Shown: positions 1 to 8,167 of the stretch, piece after piece
Layout of the letters: the number at the start of each line of letters is the position of its first letter
Position numbering within the stretch: the stretch's first letter is position 1
Source of the DNA: CAVTTH01 sp963737545
GTDB taxonomy: Bacteria; Verrucomicrobiota; Verrucomicrobiia; Chthoniobacterales; UBA10450
Assembly (NCBI GenBank): GCA_963737545.1
Contig: CAVTTH010000001.1
Coordinates: 248,001 to 312,000, forward strand
Direction of reading: 5' to 3'
DNA: 64,000 nt
Notes under the pieces: generated by a model
Seen by the model: the letters and a program-made list of their open reading frames with translations, nothing else
The model's database searches: none
What the model was told of the DNA's origin: nothing
Program-made: the position numbers and the translations under genes

Positions 1-410
1 TCGTCATTCATCTGACGGAACAGCGCGCTTTCTTTTACAAAGGGAAAATATTGATTGGCGAATCGAATATTTCCACGGGCCGCAGGGGCTTCGAAACGCC
101 TCCGGGAAAATATCGCGTCATCCAGAAGGATGAACATCATGTGTCGAATCTCTACGGCGAATACGTCAACAAGGAGGGTGAAATCGTGGAAAACAATGTC
201 GATGTGACGAAGGATCCCCAACCGAAGGGGACGGAGTTTCGCGGGGCAAGGATGCCGTACTTTCTTCGCTTCACTGGCGGATACGGAATGCATGCCGGCT
301 TCGTTCCGCGCTATCGGGCTTCGCACGGATGCATCCGCATGCCCGCCGAAATGGCGAAGCATTTTTTCGATGCCGCGGACGAGAATACTCCGGTAATTGT
401 CAAAGAGTAG
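1..410 (+). CDS. L,D-transpeptidase (YkuD domain), 5' partial
   Basis: The reading frame is open from base 3, so the gene starts before the window; about 135 residues are visible. The visible part is the YkuD catalytic domain of L,D-transpeptidases, periplasmic enzymes that make 3-3 cross-links in peptidoglycan or attach proteins to it. The signature SHGCIRMP is present, with the catalytic Cys encoded at 330-332 and the upstream conserved His (in GMHAG) at 291-293. The opening HLTEQRAFFYKGK and STGRRGFETPPGKY match the usual start of this domain. The stop is 9 bases from the convergent HIT gene. The missing N-terminus (signal peptide or binding module) cannot be judged. Confidence 0.93.
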   Translation, partial: VIHLTEQRAFFYKGKILIGESNISTGRRGFETPPGKYRVIQKDEHHVSNLYGEYVNKEGEIVENNVDVTKDPQPKGTEFRGARMPYFLRFTGGYGMHAGFVPRYRASHGCIRMPAEMAKHFFDAADENTPVIVKE

Positions 411-418
411 GCGAGAGC

Positions 419-757
419 CTATCCCGGCGGCCAGGCGAGCGCACGTTTGCCGAGGACGTGCAGATGCAAATGCGGAACGCTTTCGCCTGCATCGGGTCCG
501 CTGTTGATGACCACGCGGTAACCCGTTTTCGAGAGATCAAGTTTTTCGGCTACGATTCGCGCCGTGAGCAACAATTTCCCGAGCAAAGACTGATCGGATT
601 CGGTCGCCTCGGCGAGTCGCTCAATGCCGTGCTTCGGAATGATGAGGACATGCACGGGTGCCTGCGGATTGACATCATGAAAGGCGAGCACGTCATCGTC
701 TTCGTAAACGATCTTCGCGGGAATCTCACGGCGAATGATTTTTTCGAAAACGGTCAT
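419..757 (-). CDS. HIT family protein (histidine triad nucleotide-binding)
   Basis: A 112-residue HINT-type protein, the usual length of the family. The histidine triad H96-L-H98-L-H100-V is near the C-terminus, and the N-terminal FEKIIRREIPAKIVYEDD is typical. Family members hydrolyse nucleoside phosphoramidates such as adenylated lysine; the in vivo substrate is usually unknown. It is probably cytosolic. It lies 12 bases downstream of the hypothetical gene that follows nrdR, so the three may be co-transcribed. Confidence 0.95.
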   Translation of the reverse strand: MTVFEKIIRREIPAKIVYEDDDVLAFHDVNPQAPVHVLIIPKHGIERLAEATESDQSLLGKLLLTARIVAEKLDLSKTGYRVVINSGPDAGESVPHLHLHVLGKRALAWPPG

Positions 758-769
758 GCCGTCCCCTGT

Positions 770-1336
770 TCAAGCTATTGCAGCGAACAGTTCAGCTCGG
801 TCGGCTCGCCTAACGAGCTGAGTTTCTCTCGAATAAAACAGACGATTTCTTCGCGAAGACCGTCGCACGATCGGCTCCACATTTTCGTTCCGCGCAAATG
901 CTTCACGCACGCTCTGCAGACCAAACAGGTTCACCGTTTTGGTTCCGGTTCGAATCAAAGCGCTCATGCGTTTTTCAAGACCGTCGAAGAACGCGAGTTC
1001 ATAACCGGATCCCGCCTCAATCGCGATTTCCAGAAGCGAGATGGCAATCGGCGGCGGCGGCGGCGAAAAGTAAGGAACGATTTCCTTGTAACCGATGACT
1101 TTCAGAACATAGCGCACGGTCTGCGAAAGCTGATCGAAGGCGACAACTGGCTCGTCGTTTCGCAGTCGCAAATAAAACGCGATGCTCTCCGTGATATGGT
1201 CGGTCAGCCACCAGCTTGGGTAACCGGCCTGGTCAGCCGCGCGCGTGATCGCCGCGTGCAACCATTTTTGATTGAACTCGAAGAGCTGTCCTGAGGCACA
1301 GCGAAGATAGGGAAATTCCTCTTTAAACGCGACCAT
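770..1336 (-). CDS. conserved hypothetical protein downstream of nrdR
   Basis: A 188-residue protein that I do not recognise. I place the start at the ATG at 1334-1336, which overlaps the nrdR stop by 14 bases; the open frame extends upstream but only as a shadow of nrdR. There is no signal peptide or membrane segment. A run of five prolines (FSPPPPPIAIS, about residue 90) comes from a GGC repeat on the other strand. The N-terminal half contains aromatic-rich segments (NQKWLHAAITRAADQAGYPSWWLTDHI). Translational coupling to nrdR suggests joint expression, but gives no function. Confidence 0.75.
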   Translation of the reverse strand: MVAFKEEFPYLRCASGQLFEFNQKWLHAAITRAADQAGYPSWWLTDHITESIAFYLRLRNDEPVVAFDQLSQTVRYVLKVIGYKEIVPYFSPPPPPIAISLLEIAIEAGSGYELAFFDGLEKRMSALIRTGTKTVNLFGLQSVREAFARNENVEPIVRRSSRRNRLFYSRETQLVRRADRAELFAAIA

Positions 1337-1829
1337 GAGTTTCCTCGTTGAATAGTTCACGCTGCAGCGCATTCGGCTTGACCCGGCGACCGAGCATTTG
1401 GATGGCATCGACAAATTGATCGACATCTTCAAACCGCCGATGGACCGACGCGTACCGCAGATACGCCACCTCGTCGATCTCACGCAATTTCTCGAGCACC
1501 TTGGCTCCGATCGTGGTCGAAGGAATTTCACGCCCGCTCGTCTCGAGCTCATGGACAATTGCATCGACCGCCTGTTCAAGCGTCACCAGACTGATGGAAC
1601 GCTTCTCGCAAGCCTTGGCCAGGCTACTCACCAGTTTGCGGCGATCGAACACTTCGTGGGTGCGGTCGCGTTTGATTACGCGCAGATCAGAGCGCTCGAT
1701 TTGTTCGTAAGTCGTAAACCGAAAAGCACACTGCAAGCAAACCCGGCGACGGCGAATGCTGGAGCTGTCTCGCGATTGGCGGGAATCGATGACCTTGTCA
1801 TCTCTGAATCCGCACTTGGGACAACGCAT
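1323..1829 (-). CDS. nrdR: transcriptional repressor NrdR
   Basis: A 168-residue NrdR, a nucleotide-sensing repressor of ribonucleotide reductase genes. The N-terminal zinc ribbon has Cys pairs C3/C6 and C31/C34, followed by the basic stretch SSIRRRRVC. The ATP-cone domain (about residues 49-140, beginning VIKRDRTHEVFDRRKL) binds ATP or dATP and sets the oligomeric state. Length and architecture are standard. The start is the ATG at 1827-1829. A sequence resembling an NrdR box lies about 20 bases upstream, so self-regulation is possible. No nrd reductase gene is in the window. Confidence 0.97.
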   Translation of the reverse strand: MRCPKCGFRDDKVIDSRQSRDSSSIRRRRVCLQCAFRFTTYEQIERSDLRVIKRDRTHEVFDRRKLVSSLAKACEKRSISLVTLEQAVDAIVHELETSGREIPSTTIGAKVLEKLREIDEVAYLRYASVHRRFEDVDQFVDAIQMLGRRVKPNALQRELFNEETHGRV

Positions 1830-1850
1830 AGTGTCGGAGCTCCTACTAAC

Positions 1851-1866
1851 ACACCATAACTTGTGG
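1851..1866. promoter_or_regulatory. possible NrdR box upstream of nrdR
   Basis: The 16-base sequence ACACCATAACTTGTGG resembles the NrdR operator consensus (ACAC-W-ATAT-NT-WGTGT) at about 12 of 16 positions. It sits between divergent nrdR and the DNase I-like gene. Only one box is visible, whereas nrd promoters usually have two about 15 bases apart, so this is a weak call. Confidence 0.35.
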
Positions 1867-1985
1867 CGTCAATGCTTCTCGCGAGAATATTCTTGGAATT
1901 GTGAAAACGATTTTGCGCCTTGTTTTCTCGCCCGCGCTGCAATCGGCGGCTCGACTGTGGCAGACATTCTCTTAAGAATTATGCC

Positions 1986-2969
1986 ATGCATCACGGACCC
2001 GTTACTCCAGAAATTGCGGCCGGTCTGCTCGCGTTAAAAAAGCGCATCGAGGCCGCAAAAATTCCACCCTCGAAACTCGACGAATCGATCAATATCGCTG
2101 TCTGGAACATTCGCGAGTTTGGCAAAGTCCGGCGGACGGAGCCGGCCATTCATTACATCGCCGAAATTCTCAACCAGTTCGATCTCATCGCCATCGTTGA
2201 GCTGCGCGATAATCTGGAGGATCTCGGTCGCGTCCTCCGATATCTCGGCACGAGCTGGAGAGTAGTTTATTCCGACTGGATTGACGACAGCGGCGGCAAC
2301 AAGGAGCGGATTGCGTTCCTCTTCGACCGCCGCGCCGTCACGCACAACGGACTCGCCGCCGAGATCGATGCCCGGCGCTCCAAAAAAACCGAGGAGTATC
2401 TGGCGACGCAATCTTTTTGGCGCGCGCCGTACATGTGCGCCTTTCGCGCGGGCAATTTCGATTTCGTCGCGATCGCGACCCATGCGCGTTGGGGCGATAG
2501 TCTTGCAGCGCGCCAGGCTGAACTGCAAATGCTCTCGGATTGGATCGACGCGCGTTTCAAGAATAAGTTCGCCGAAGACCATGACCTCCTCGTCATGGGC
2601 GACTTCAACACGCCCAAACTGACCGATCCCATATTCGGCGCACTCGTTAGTCACGGCTTGAAAGTTCCCAAGCCTTTGATCCAGCTCACCGTCGGCGATC
2701 GTGTCATCGGCGGCTCGAACCTTGGTTACGATGCCCGGTACGATCAAATCCTCCACCTCCCGACCGTCCCGGAAAACTTCACCAATCACGGCGGCGCACT
2801 CGACTTCTTTATCGACAACGCTCACATCGACGAGCTTTTCCCGGGTAAAAACTACAGCCGCGACAAATTTACTTTCCAAATGTCCGACCACCTTCCGATC
2901 TGGATCCAGATCAAAACCGACATCGACGGCTTCCGTCTCAACCAAATCGTCCAGGAGGGGAAGAACTAG
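1986..2969 (+). CDS. endonuclease/exonuclease/phosphatase family protein
   Basis: A 327-residue DNase I-like metallohydrolase. Visible family motifs are INIAVWNIREFG near the N-terminus (the metal-site Asn), the Glu in IAIVELRDN, the VMGDFNTPK block and the C-terminal MSDHLPIWIQI (catalytic Asp-His). I start at the ATG at 1986; the open frame runs further upstream but without family sequence. No signal peptide is seen, unlike the second member of this superfamily at 44.5 kb, so this one is probably cytosolic. The substrate (DNA, phospholipid or other phosphoester) cannot be told from sequence. Confidence 0.9.
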   Translation: MHHGPVTPEIAAGLLALKKRIEAAKIPPSKLDESINIAVWNIREFGKVRRTEPAIHYIAEILNQFDLIAIVELRDNLEDLGRVLRYLGTSWRVVYSDWIDDSGGNKERIAFLFDRRAVTHNGLAAEIDARRSKKTEEYLATQSFWRAPYMCAFRAGNFDFVAIATHARWGDSLAARQAELQMLSDWIDARFKNKFAEDHDLLVMGDFNTPKLTDPIFGALVSHGLKVPKPLIQLTVGDRVIGGSNLGYDARYDQILHLPTVPENFTNHGGALDFFIDNAHIDELFPGKNYSRDKFTFQMSDHLPIWIQIKTDIDGFRLNQIVQEGKN

Positions 2970-2976
2970 CGTTTAT

Positions 2977-5475
2977 CTACGACGCTGTGGTCGCAGCAGG
3001 TTTTCGCGTGACTGATCTCCTGGGCTTCGCCGCGCGTTCAGCGAATTCGAATCCGACTTTGCCCTTCTCCAGCTTCAAGTACGCGGAAAAGGCGCGCCCT
3101 TTCTTCGAAATGAATTTCGGCAATAGATCAGTCTTGCCGGTCGCCATTAACTTCACGACCTGCTCTTTCGGAATCTCGCGTTGCAAGATCACCTTGCTCA
3201 TCCGGAAAGTGCATTCCTTTTTCGCTGCGACCGCACGCTCGCAGGCAAACGAATTCTCGAGCATGTAAACCTGGCCCTTCCCGCAAACCGGGCAGAGGCC
3301 GAGCGCTTCGTGCTTCGCAGGGTCGATGGTAATCGCAGCGTTCTGATCGTTCTCCGGAAAATCGAACTGTTGTTTGAAGTCTTCTTTTCCGAGCTTAACG
3401 ACCGCGCTAAACGGCCGGCCCATCTTGCTCCGAAATCCTTCGAGCGGCCCGACTCTGCCTTCGGTCAGCAAGGCCTCTACTTCCGCCGCATCGAACAAAC
3501 GCCCGGCCATCGTCTTCCAAATCATCAGCCCACAATTGCGGCATTTGTACGTGCGGTAATCTTCCTCGAACGGGCCGCCGCCACATTTCGGGCACTTCAC
3601 ATTTAGCTCGACAAAATCTCCGCTAACAGTGTCGCCCTCGAAATTCTTCGCCTTCTCGACGATCTCGCGAGTGAAATCCTTGATCTGCGCCATGAACGCC
3701 TTCGGCTGCATTGCGCCGGCCTGGATCTGTTTGAGCTTGTGTTCCCATTCGCCCGTCATTTCCGGCGAGCAAAGCTCCGCCACACCAATGCCGCGCAACA
3801 GAGTGATGAGCGCCATTCCCTTGGCCGTGGCAATCAACTCCCGCCCCTGGCGCCGGACGTATTCCTGAAAAATCAAACCTTCAATCGTCGCCGCGCGCGT
3901 GGCCGGCGTTCCCAGCCCGTTCGCTCTCATCGCTTCCCGCAGTTCCTCATCTTCCACCAGCTTGCCCGCGCCCTCCATCGCGGTGAGAAGGGTCGCTTCA
4001 TTGAAACGCGCCGGAGGCTTTGTCTCGTTTTGCTTCACTTCTACGCCGAGAACCTTGGCCGCCTCGTTAGGCGTGATCGCAACCAACGACTCGTCACCTT
4101 CGGCTCCGACCAGCGCCGCTTCACGTCCGTAAACCGCGAGCCAGCCCGGATCGATAATGATCTTGCCGTCCGTCTTGAAGGCATCTTTTTCGACGCGCGT
4201 GATGCGCGTTGTGATTTCAAACTGCGCCGGCGGAAAGAAGACGCTGATGAAGCGCCGCACGATCATATCGTAAATTTTCTGCTGCACCTCATCGAGGCCG
4301 CGCGGGACCTGGCCGCTCGGCACAATGGCGAAGTGATCGGATATCTTGGCGTTGTTAAAAACGCGCTTCGTCGGCTTGACCCATTGTTTATCCAGAACCT
4401 TGCGCGCGTGGATCGCCAGGGCGGGATCCGATATTTTTCCCAACGTCGACTTGACCGTCGCGAGATAATCTTCCGGGAGGTAGCGCGAATCCGTTCGTGG
4501 ATAGGTGATGACTTTGAATTTCTCGTAAAGCTGTTGCGCGAGTTGCAATGTTCGTTTGGCGCTAAACCCGCGTCCGTTCGCATCCCGCTGCAGGCTGGTC
4601 AGATCGTAGAGGAGCGGCGGGACTTGCGTCGTCGGCTTTCGTTCCTCGGTCGCAATGCCCGTCCGGCCGAGGCAACGAGCCTTGATTTCCTCGGCAGTCG
4701 CCGCATCCCAAATCCGTTCCGCGCGCGCGTCTTCATCGCCATTCTTGGTGAAATCGTCGCGAAACCAGCGGCCGCGATAGTTCCCTGCCTTGACCTCGAA
4801 ATCGGCGAAGACTTCGAAGAATGGTCGCGATTTGAAGGCGTGGATTCTCTGCTCGCGTTCCGTCAGAATTGCCAGCGTCGGTGTCTGCACCCGCCCGACC
4901 GGCGTCAACTGAAAGCCACCTGTCTTGTTGTTGAAAGCGGTCATCGCTCGCGTGCCGTTGATGCCAACGAGCCAATCACTCTCGGAGCGGCACACCGCCG
5001 CGCTGGCCAGCGGCTGCATTTCCTCATCGGATCGCAAGCGCGCAAACGCGGAGCGAATCGATTCTGTCGTCATCGATTGCAGCCAAAGCCTGCGTATCGG
5101 CTTTTTCGTTCCAATGAGTTTGGTCAGGTAGCGGAAAATCAATTCGCCTTCGCGCCCGGCGTCGCAGGCGTTGATCAGATCGGCCACGTCTTTGCGTGTC
5201 ATGAGCCGTTTGAGCAGATTGAACCGCGCTTTTGTTTTCTCGATCGGCTTTAGGTCGAACTCATCGGGAATGATCGGAAGATTGGCGAAGCTCCACTTTC
5301 CCCGTTTCACATCGAGTTCAGTCGGCAGACACAATTCCACCAGGTGACCGATGGCCGAGGAAATAATGAAGCGGTCGTTCTCGAAATACTCGTCAACCTT
5401 TTTGAAGCCGCCCAAAGCGCGGGCGAGGTCAGCCGCGACGCTGGGCTTTTCGGCGATGATGAGGGACTTGGACAT
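2977..5475 (-). CDS. topB: DNA topoisomerase III-type (type IA)
   Basis: An 832-residue type IA topoisomerase that passes single strands to relax or decatenate DNA. The Toprim domain starts at once (SLIIAEKPSVAADLARALGG), with the acidic ACDAGREGELIFRYL near residue 105. VGRVQTPTLAIL and the active-site Tyr in ITYPRTDSRYLPE (about residue 323) follow. The C-terminus adds a four-Cys zinc ribbon (CPKC...CRNC, about residue 628) and a second Cys-containing repeat with CPVCGKG (about residue 728), a tail common in bacterial TopB-like proteins of this group. It lies directly downstream of dprA on the same strand, 53 bases apart. Confidence 0.95.
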   Translation of the reverse strand: MSKSLIIAEKPSVAADLARALGGFKKVDEYFENDRFIISSAIGHLVELCLPTELDVKRGKWSFANLPIIPDEFDLKPIEKTKARFNLLKRLMTRKDVADLINACDAGREGELIFRYLTKLIGTKKPIRRLWLQSMTTESIRSAFARLRSDEEMQPLASAAVCRSESDWLVGINGTRAMTAFNNKTGGFQLTPVGRVQTPTLAILTEREQRIHAFKSRPFFEVFADFEVKAGNYRGRWFRDDFTKNGDEDARAERIWDAATAEEIKARCLGRTGIATEERKPTTQVPPLLYDLTSLQRDANGRGFSAKRTLQLAQQLYEKFKVITYPRTDSRYLPEDYLATVKSTLGKISDPALAIHARKVLDKQWVKPTKRVFNNAKISDHFAIVPSGQVPRGLDEVQQKIYDMIVRRFISVFFPPAQFEITTRITRVEKDAFKTDGKIIIDPGWLAVYGREAALVGAEGDESLVAITPNEAAKVLGVEVKQNETKPPARFNEATLLTAMEGAGKLVEDEELREAMRANGLGTPATRAATIEGLIFQEYVRRQGRELIATAKGMALITLLRGIGVAELCSPEMTGEWEHKLKQIQAGAMQPKAFMAQIKDFTREIVEKAKNFEGDTVSGDFVELNVKCPKCGGGPFEEDYRTYKCRNCGLMIWKTMAGRLFDAAEVEALLTEGRVGPLEGFRSKMGRPFSAVVKLGKEDFKQQFDFPENDQNAAITIDPAKHEALGLCPVCGKGQVYMLENSFACERAVAAKKECTFRMSKVILQREIPKEQVVKLMATGKTDLLPKFISKKGRAFSAYLKLEKGKVGFEFAERAAKPRRSVTRKPAATTAS

Positions 5476-5528
5476 GGCTATCTCGGATAGGGGACCCTGA
5501 AAAAACCAGCAGCACTTTACGGACGAGC

Positions 5529-6629
5529 TTACCCGAGTTTCACGAAATACTTGCCGGGCAACTGTTTGACCAGCCGCTTTAGCTCAAGGCGCAGGAGGGT
5601 AGAGGAGACGTTCGCGCTTGGCAAATGGCATTTTGATGAGATCGCGTCGATTGACGTTTCGGTCGCCTCGATCGCATCGTAGACAGAGCGCTCTTCTGCC
5701 GTGAGCTCAGGCAAGGGGCGGGCTGCGGCCTCGGCCGATGGTTTCGTCTCGGGCAGAAGGATCTGGAGATCGTCCAGAATATCGCTCGCATCCATCACCA
5801 GCTTCGCGCCTTGCTGGATGAGGCGATTCGATCCTTGCGCGCTCGGAGCGTTGATGTGGCCGGGAACGGCGTAAACCGATCGGCCCTGATCGATGGCCTG
5901 CGACGCAGTGATGAGCGCCCCGCTGTTGATGCCCGCTTCGACAACAAGGATTCCGTGACTCCATCCGCTGATGATTCGATTGCGCATCGGAAACGTTTGG
6001 CGGTCCGGTTCGATTTCCATCGAGAATTCTGAAACGATCGCGCCGTTCCCGCTGCGAATCTTTTCAGCGAGTGCGGCATTTTCCGGCGGATAAAGTTTCA
6101 TCAAACCGGAGCCGATCACCGCGATCGTCCGGCCTTTGGCGGCGAGAGCGCCCTGATGCGCTGCAGTGTCGATTCCCCGGGCGAGACCGCTGATTACGGT
6201 GAGCCCCGCGTACGCGAGCTGATAGGAAAGCTTCTTGGCCGACTCCATTCCATAATGAGTGGTGCGGCGTGAACCGATAATACCGATGGCGTGTTGATCG
6301 CGGTCGGTCAATTCGCCCCAAACGTAAAGGACGATGGGCGCGGAATGAATTTCGCGCAGCTGTCGGGGATACGCGGGCGAAGCGGTCGTGATCACCTCCG
6401 CACCAAAGTCGCGGATACGTTGCAGTTCCGCCTGAAGGTCAATCGTCTTCTCCCAGTTGACGATTTGATCCGCCACTTCGCGCCCGATTCCCTCTACCGC
6501 ACGGAGTTCGCTGCCTCGCGCGCTCAAAATTTTCTCGGGCGTTTCGAAAACTTCGAGCAGCTTCCGCAGGCGCACGGGGCCCATCGTCGCGAGCATATTG
6601 AGCGCAATGCATGCTTCAGTCGCGTTCAT
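5529..6629 (-). CDS. dprA: DNA-processing protein DprA
   Basis: A 366-residue DprA/Smf, which loads RecA on incoming single-stranded DNA in natural transformation. The N-terminal helix-hairpin-helix region (to about residue 60) is followed by the Rossmann-like core with IGSRRTTHYG, VISGLARGIDTAAHQGAL, GSGLMKLYPPEN and the C-terminal winged-helix DprA domain (from about residue 300, ELTAEERSVYDAIEATETSID). Length and order are standard. It precedes topB. Between its start and ssb lies a long inverted repeat. Confidence 0.97.
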   Translation of the reverse strand: MNATEACIALNMLATMGPVRLRKLLEVFETPEKILSARGSELRAVEGIGREVADQIVNWEKTIDLQAELQRIRDFGAEVITTASPAYPRQLREIHSAPIVLYVWGELTDRDQHAIGIIGSRRTTHYGMESAKKLSYQLAYAGLTVISGLARGIDTAAHQGALAAKGRTIAVIGSGLMKLYPPENAALAEKIRSGNGAIVSEFSMEIEPDRQTFPMRNRIISGWSHGILVVEAGINSGALITASQAIDQGRSVYAVPGHINAPSAQGSNRLIQQGAKLVMDASDILDDLQILLPETKPSAEAAARPLPELTAEERSVYDAIEATETSIDAISSKCHLPSANVSSTLLRLELKRLVKQLPGKYFVKLG

Positions 6630-6647
6630 GAGGCATCGACGAAATCA

Positions 6648-6745
6648 CGGCTTGTCATCCTGAGCGCGGCGAAGGGCCTCTCGCAAGCCCAGAGACGCAC
6701 ACTCCTTTAGGGAGGTCCTTCGCTCACGCTCAGGATGACAAGCCG
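6648..6745. repeat. 98-bp inverted repeat with TCATCCTGA core
   Basis: The left arm CGGCTTGTCATCCTGAGCG (6648-6666) and right arm at 6727-6745 are perfect reverse complements over 19 bases. Pairing continues inward imperfectly (GCGAAGGGCCTC against GAGGTCCTTCGC). It fills the ssb-dprA gap. A diverged relative with the same core lies at 13340-13460, so this is a dispersed element rather than only a terminator. Confidence 0.85.
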
Positions 6746-6753
6746 TTGGACTC

Positions 6754-7209
6754 CTAAAACGGAATCTCGTCGTCGTCCGGTTCGGACGACGCAGCTTTTG
6801 GCGGCGGTGCGGCTTTTCCTGCACGAGCGGACCGTTCGCCCTCTTCTCCTTCGCTTGCCCCGCTTCCGCCGCCGGGCCGGCCTCCAAGCATCTGCATCGT
6901 CTCCCCAATGACTTTGAGCTTGCTTCGCTTCTGGCCCGATTGCTTGTCGTCCCAGGTATCAAGTTGCAGCCGGCCTTCGATAAAAACCGAGCGTCCTTTT
7001 TTTAAATATTCGCCCGCAACCTCGGCCGTCCGGCCCCAGAAGGTCACGTCGACAAAAGTCACCTCTTCACGTTTTTCGCCGCTTTCAGTGGTGTAGTTAC
7101 GATTTACCGCGAGACCGAGATCGGCGACGGCGCTGCCCTTCGGCGTATAGCGCACCTCGGGATCGCGCGTGAGATTTCCAAGCAGGAGAACTTTATTGAA
7201 ACTGGCCAT
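6754..7209 (-). CDS. ssb: single-stranded DNA-binding protein
   Basis: A 151-residue SSB that coats single-stranded DNA in replication and repair. The OB fold occupies about residues 1-110 (MASFNKVLLLGNLTRDPEVRYTPKG, VDVTFWGRTAE, KKGRSVFIEGRLQLDTWDD). A Gly/Ala/Glu-rich linker leads to the acidic tip ending EIPF that recruits partner proteins. It follows rpsF by 18 bases, the common rpsF-ssb arrangement. Confidence 0.97.
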   Translation of the reverse strand: MASFNKVLLLGNLTRDPEVRYTPKGSAVADLGLAVNRNYTTESGEKREEVTFVDVTFWGRTAEVAGEYLKKGRSVFIEGRLQLDTWDDKQSGQKRSKLKVIGETMQMLGGRPGGGSGASEGEEGERSARAGKAAPPPKAASSEPDDDEIPF

Positions 7210-7227
7210 GCGCCCGTTGTAGCAGCC

Positions 7228-7557
7228 TTATCGGGCCGCTGCCAACTTTTTCGCAGGAGCCGCCTTTTTCTCGCGGAGACGCTGATAATGCTGGCGATAA
7301 ACCTCGGGATCGAGCTTGAACTTGGAGCGCAGTTTCGTGATCAGCTGTGGATCGGCGTGAAAAACGAAATTCACGTAGTGGCCGGCATCGAGCTTTCCCG
7401 CGACGTAGGAGAACTGCCGCTTGTCCATCTTTTGCACCTGCTCAATTTCGGCGCCTTCCTTCTGAAATTCGGACTCGAGGCGATCGACGATGTCCTTGAT
7501 GGTATCTTCCTTGCCCTGCGCATTCAGCACGAGCAACGCTTCGTAACGGTTCTTCAT
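7228..7557 (-). CDS. rpsF: 30S ribosomal protein S6
   Basis: A 109-residue S6, a protein of the 30S platform. It begins with the typical MKNRYEALLVLNAQGKEDTIKDIVDRLESEF and carries the conserved KRQFSYVAGKLDAGHYVNFVF. The C-terminus is basic and Ala-rich (REKKAAPAKKLAAAR). Its start overlaps the pth stop by 4 bases, indicating translational coupling. Confidence 0.97.
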   Translation of the reverse strand: MKNRYEALLVLNAQGKEDTIKDIVDRLESEFQKEGAEIEQVQKMDKRQFSYVAGKLDAGHYVNFVFHADPQLITKLRSKFKLDPEVYRQHYQRLREKKAAPAKKLAAAR

Positions 7558-8135
7558 GATTCGGGAATTTTGTTGAATGTGTTCATCGCGGAAAGGACGC
7601 CTTTGTCAATTGCCCATTTCACCCCCTCGGCCCCGCGCACGATCGTTTTTTCCACCTCCTCCCGCTCCTCTTCAAAGAAGCGGCCAAGGACGTAATCGAC
7701 GGCGCCCTCGCGCGGTGCTGCGCCAATTCCAATCCGCAAACGCGCGATCTCTTCCGTCGCAAAATGAAGAAAAATCGATTCAAGACCGTTGTGCCCGCCC
7801 GAACTCCCGTCCGGGCGAATACGCAATCGCCCGAGCGGGAGAGCGAAATCATCGAGCACGACGAGAATTTGTTCGTTGGGAATTTTGTAAAACTGAGCAA
7901 TGGCGGCGAGCGGCTCTCCACTGCGATTCATATAAGTAGCGGGCTTGGCCAGGAGAACGCGTTCGTCTTTTGCCCAAAGCGCACCCCACTTGACCGAGTG
8001 TTCCCAGCGAAAACCAAACTCTTTGGCGAGGCGATCCACGACCATAAATCCGATGTTGTGGCGGGTGCCGGCGTATTCCGCCCCGGGGTTACCCAGTCCG
8101 GCAACCAATCGAATGCGTGCCGGCTCCGACTCCAA
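7554..8135 (-). CDS. pth: peptidyl-tRNA hydrolase
   Basis: A 193-residue Pth, which frees tRNA from prematurely released peptidyl-tRNA. Visible are VAGLGNPGAEYAGTRHNIGFMVVDRLA (with the catalytic His of the TRHN block), LLAKPATYMNRSGEPL, LVVLDDFALPLGRLRIRPDGSSGGHNGLESI and the C-terminal DYVLGRF. Length is normal. It sits in the prs-rplY-pth-rpsF-ssb block. Confidence 0.97.
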   Translation of the reverse strand: MESEPARIRLVAGLGNPGAEYAGTRHNIGFMVVDRLAKEFGFRWEHSVKWGALWAKDERVLLAKPATYMNRSGEPLAAIAQFYKIPNEQILVVLDDFALPLGRLRIRPDGSSGGHNGLESIFLHFATEEIARLRIGIGAAPREGAVDYVLGRFFEEEREEVEKTIVRGAEGVKWAIDKGVLSAMNTFNKIPES

Positions 8136-8167
8136 GTTCGTTCAGGCAGAAAGCAACGACGAGAACG

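Noticed and set aside
329..1294. 321-codon plus-strand frame over the HIT and hypothetical genes
   Set aside because: Runs antisense across two genes; the HIT gene has its histidine triad in the other strand.
2034..2945. 303-codon open frame on the minus strand antisense to the DNase I-like gene
   Set aside because: No recognisable domain, low-complexity Val/Glu/Asp composition, and exact overlap with a gene that has clear catalytic motifs.
3739..5253. 504-codon open frame on the plus strand antisense to topB
   Set aside because: Arg-rich translation without any family motif; topB on the other strand has complete motifs, so this is a GC-driven shadow.
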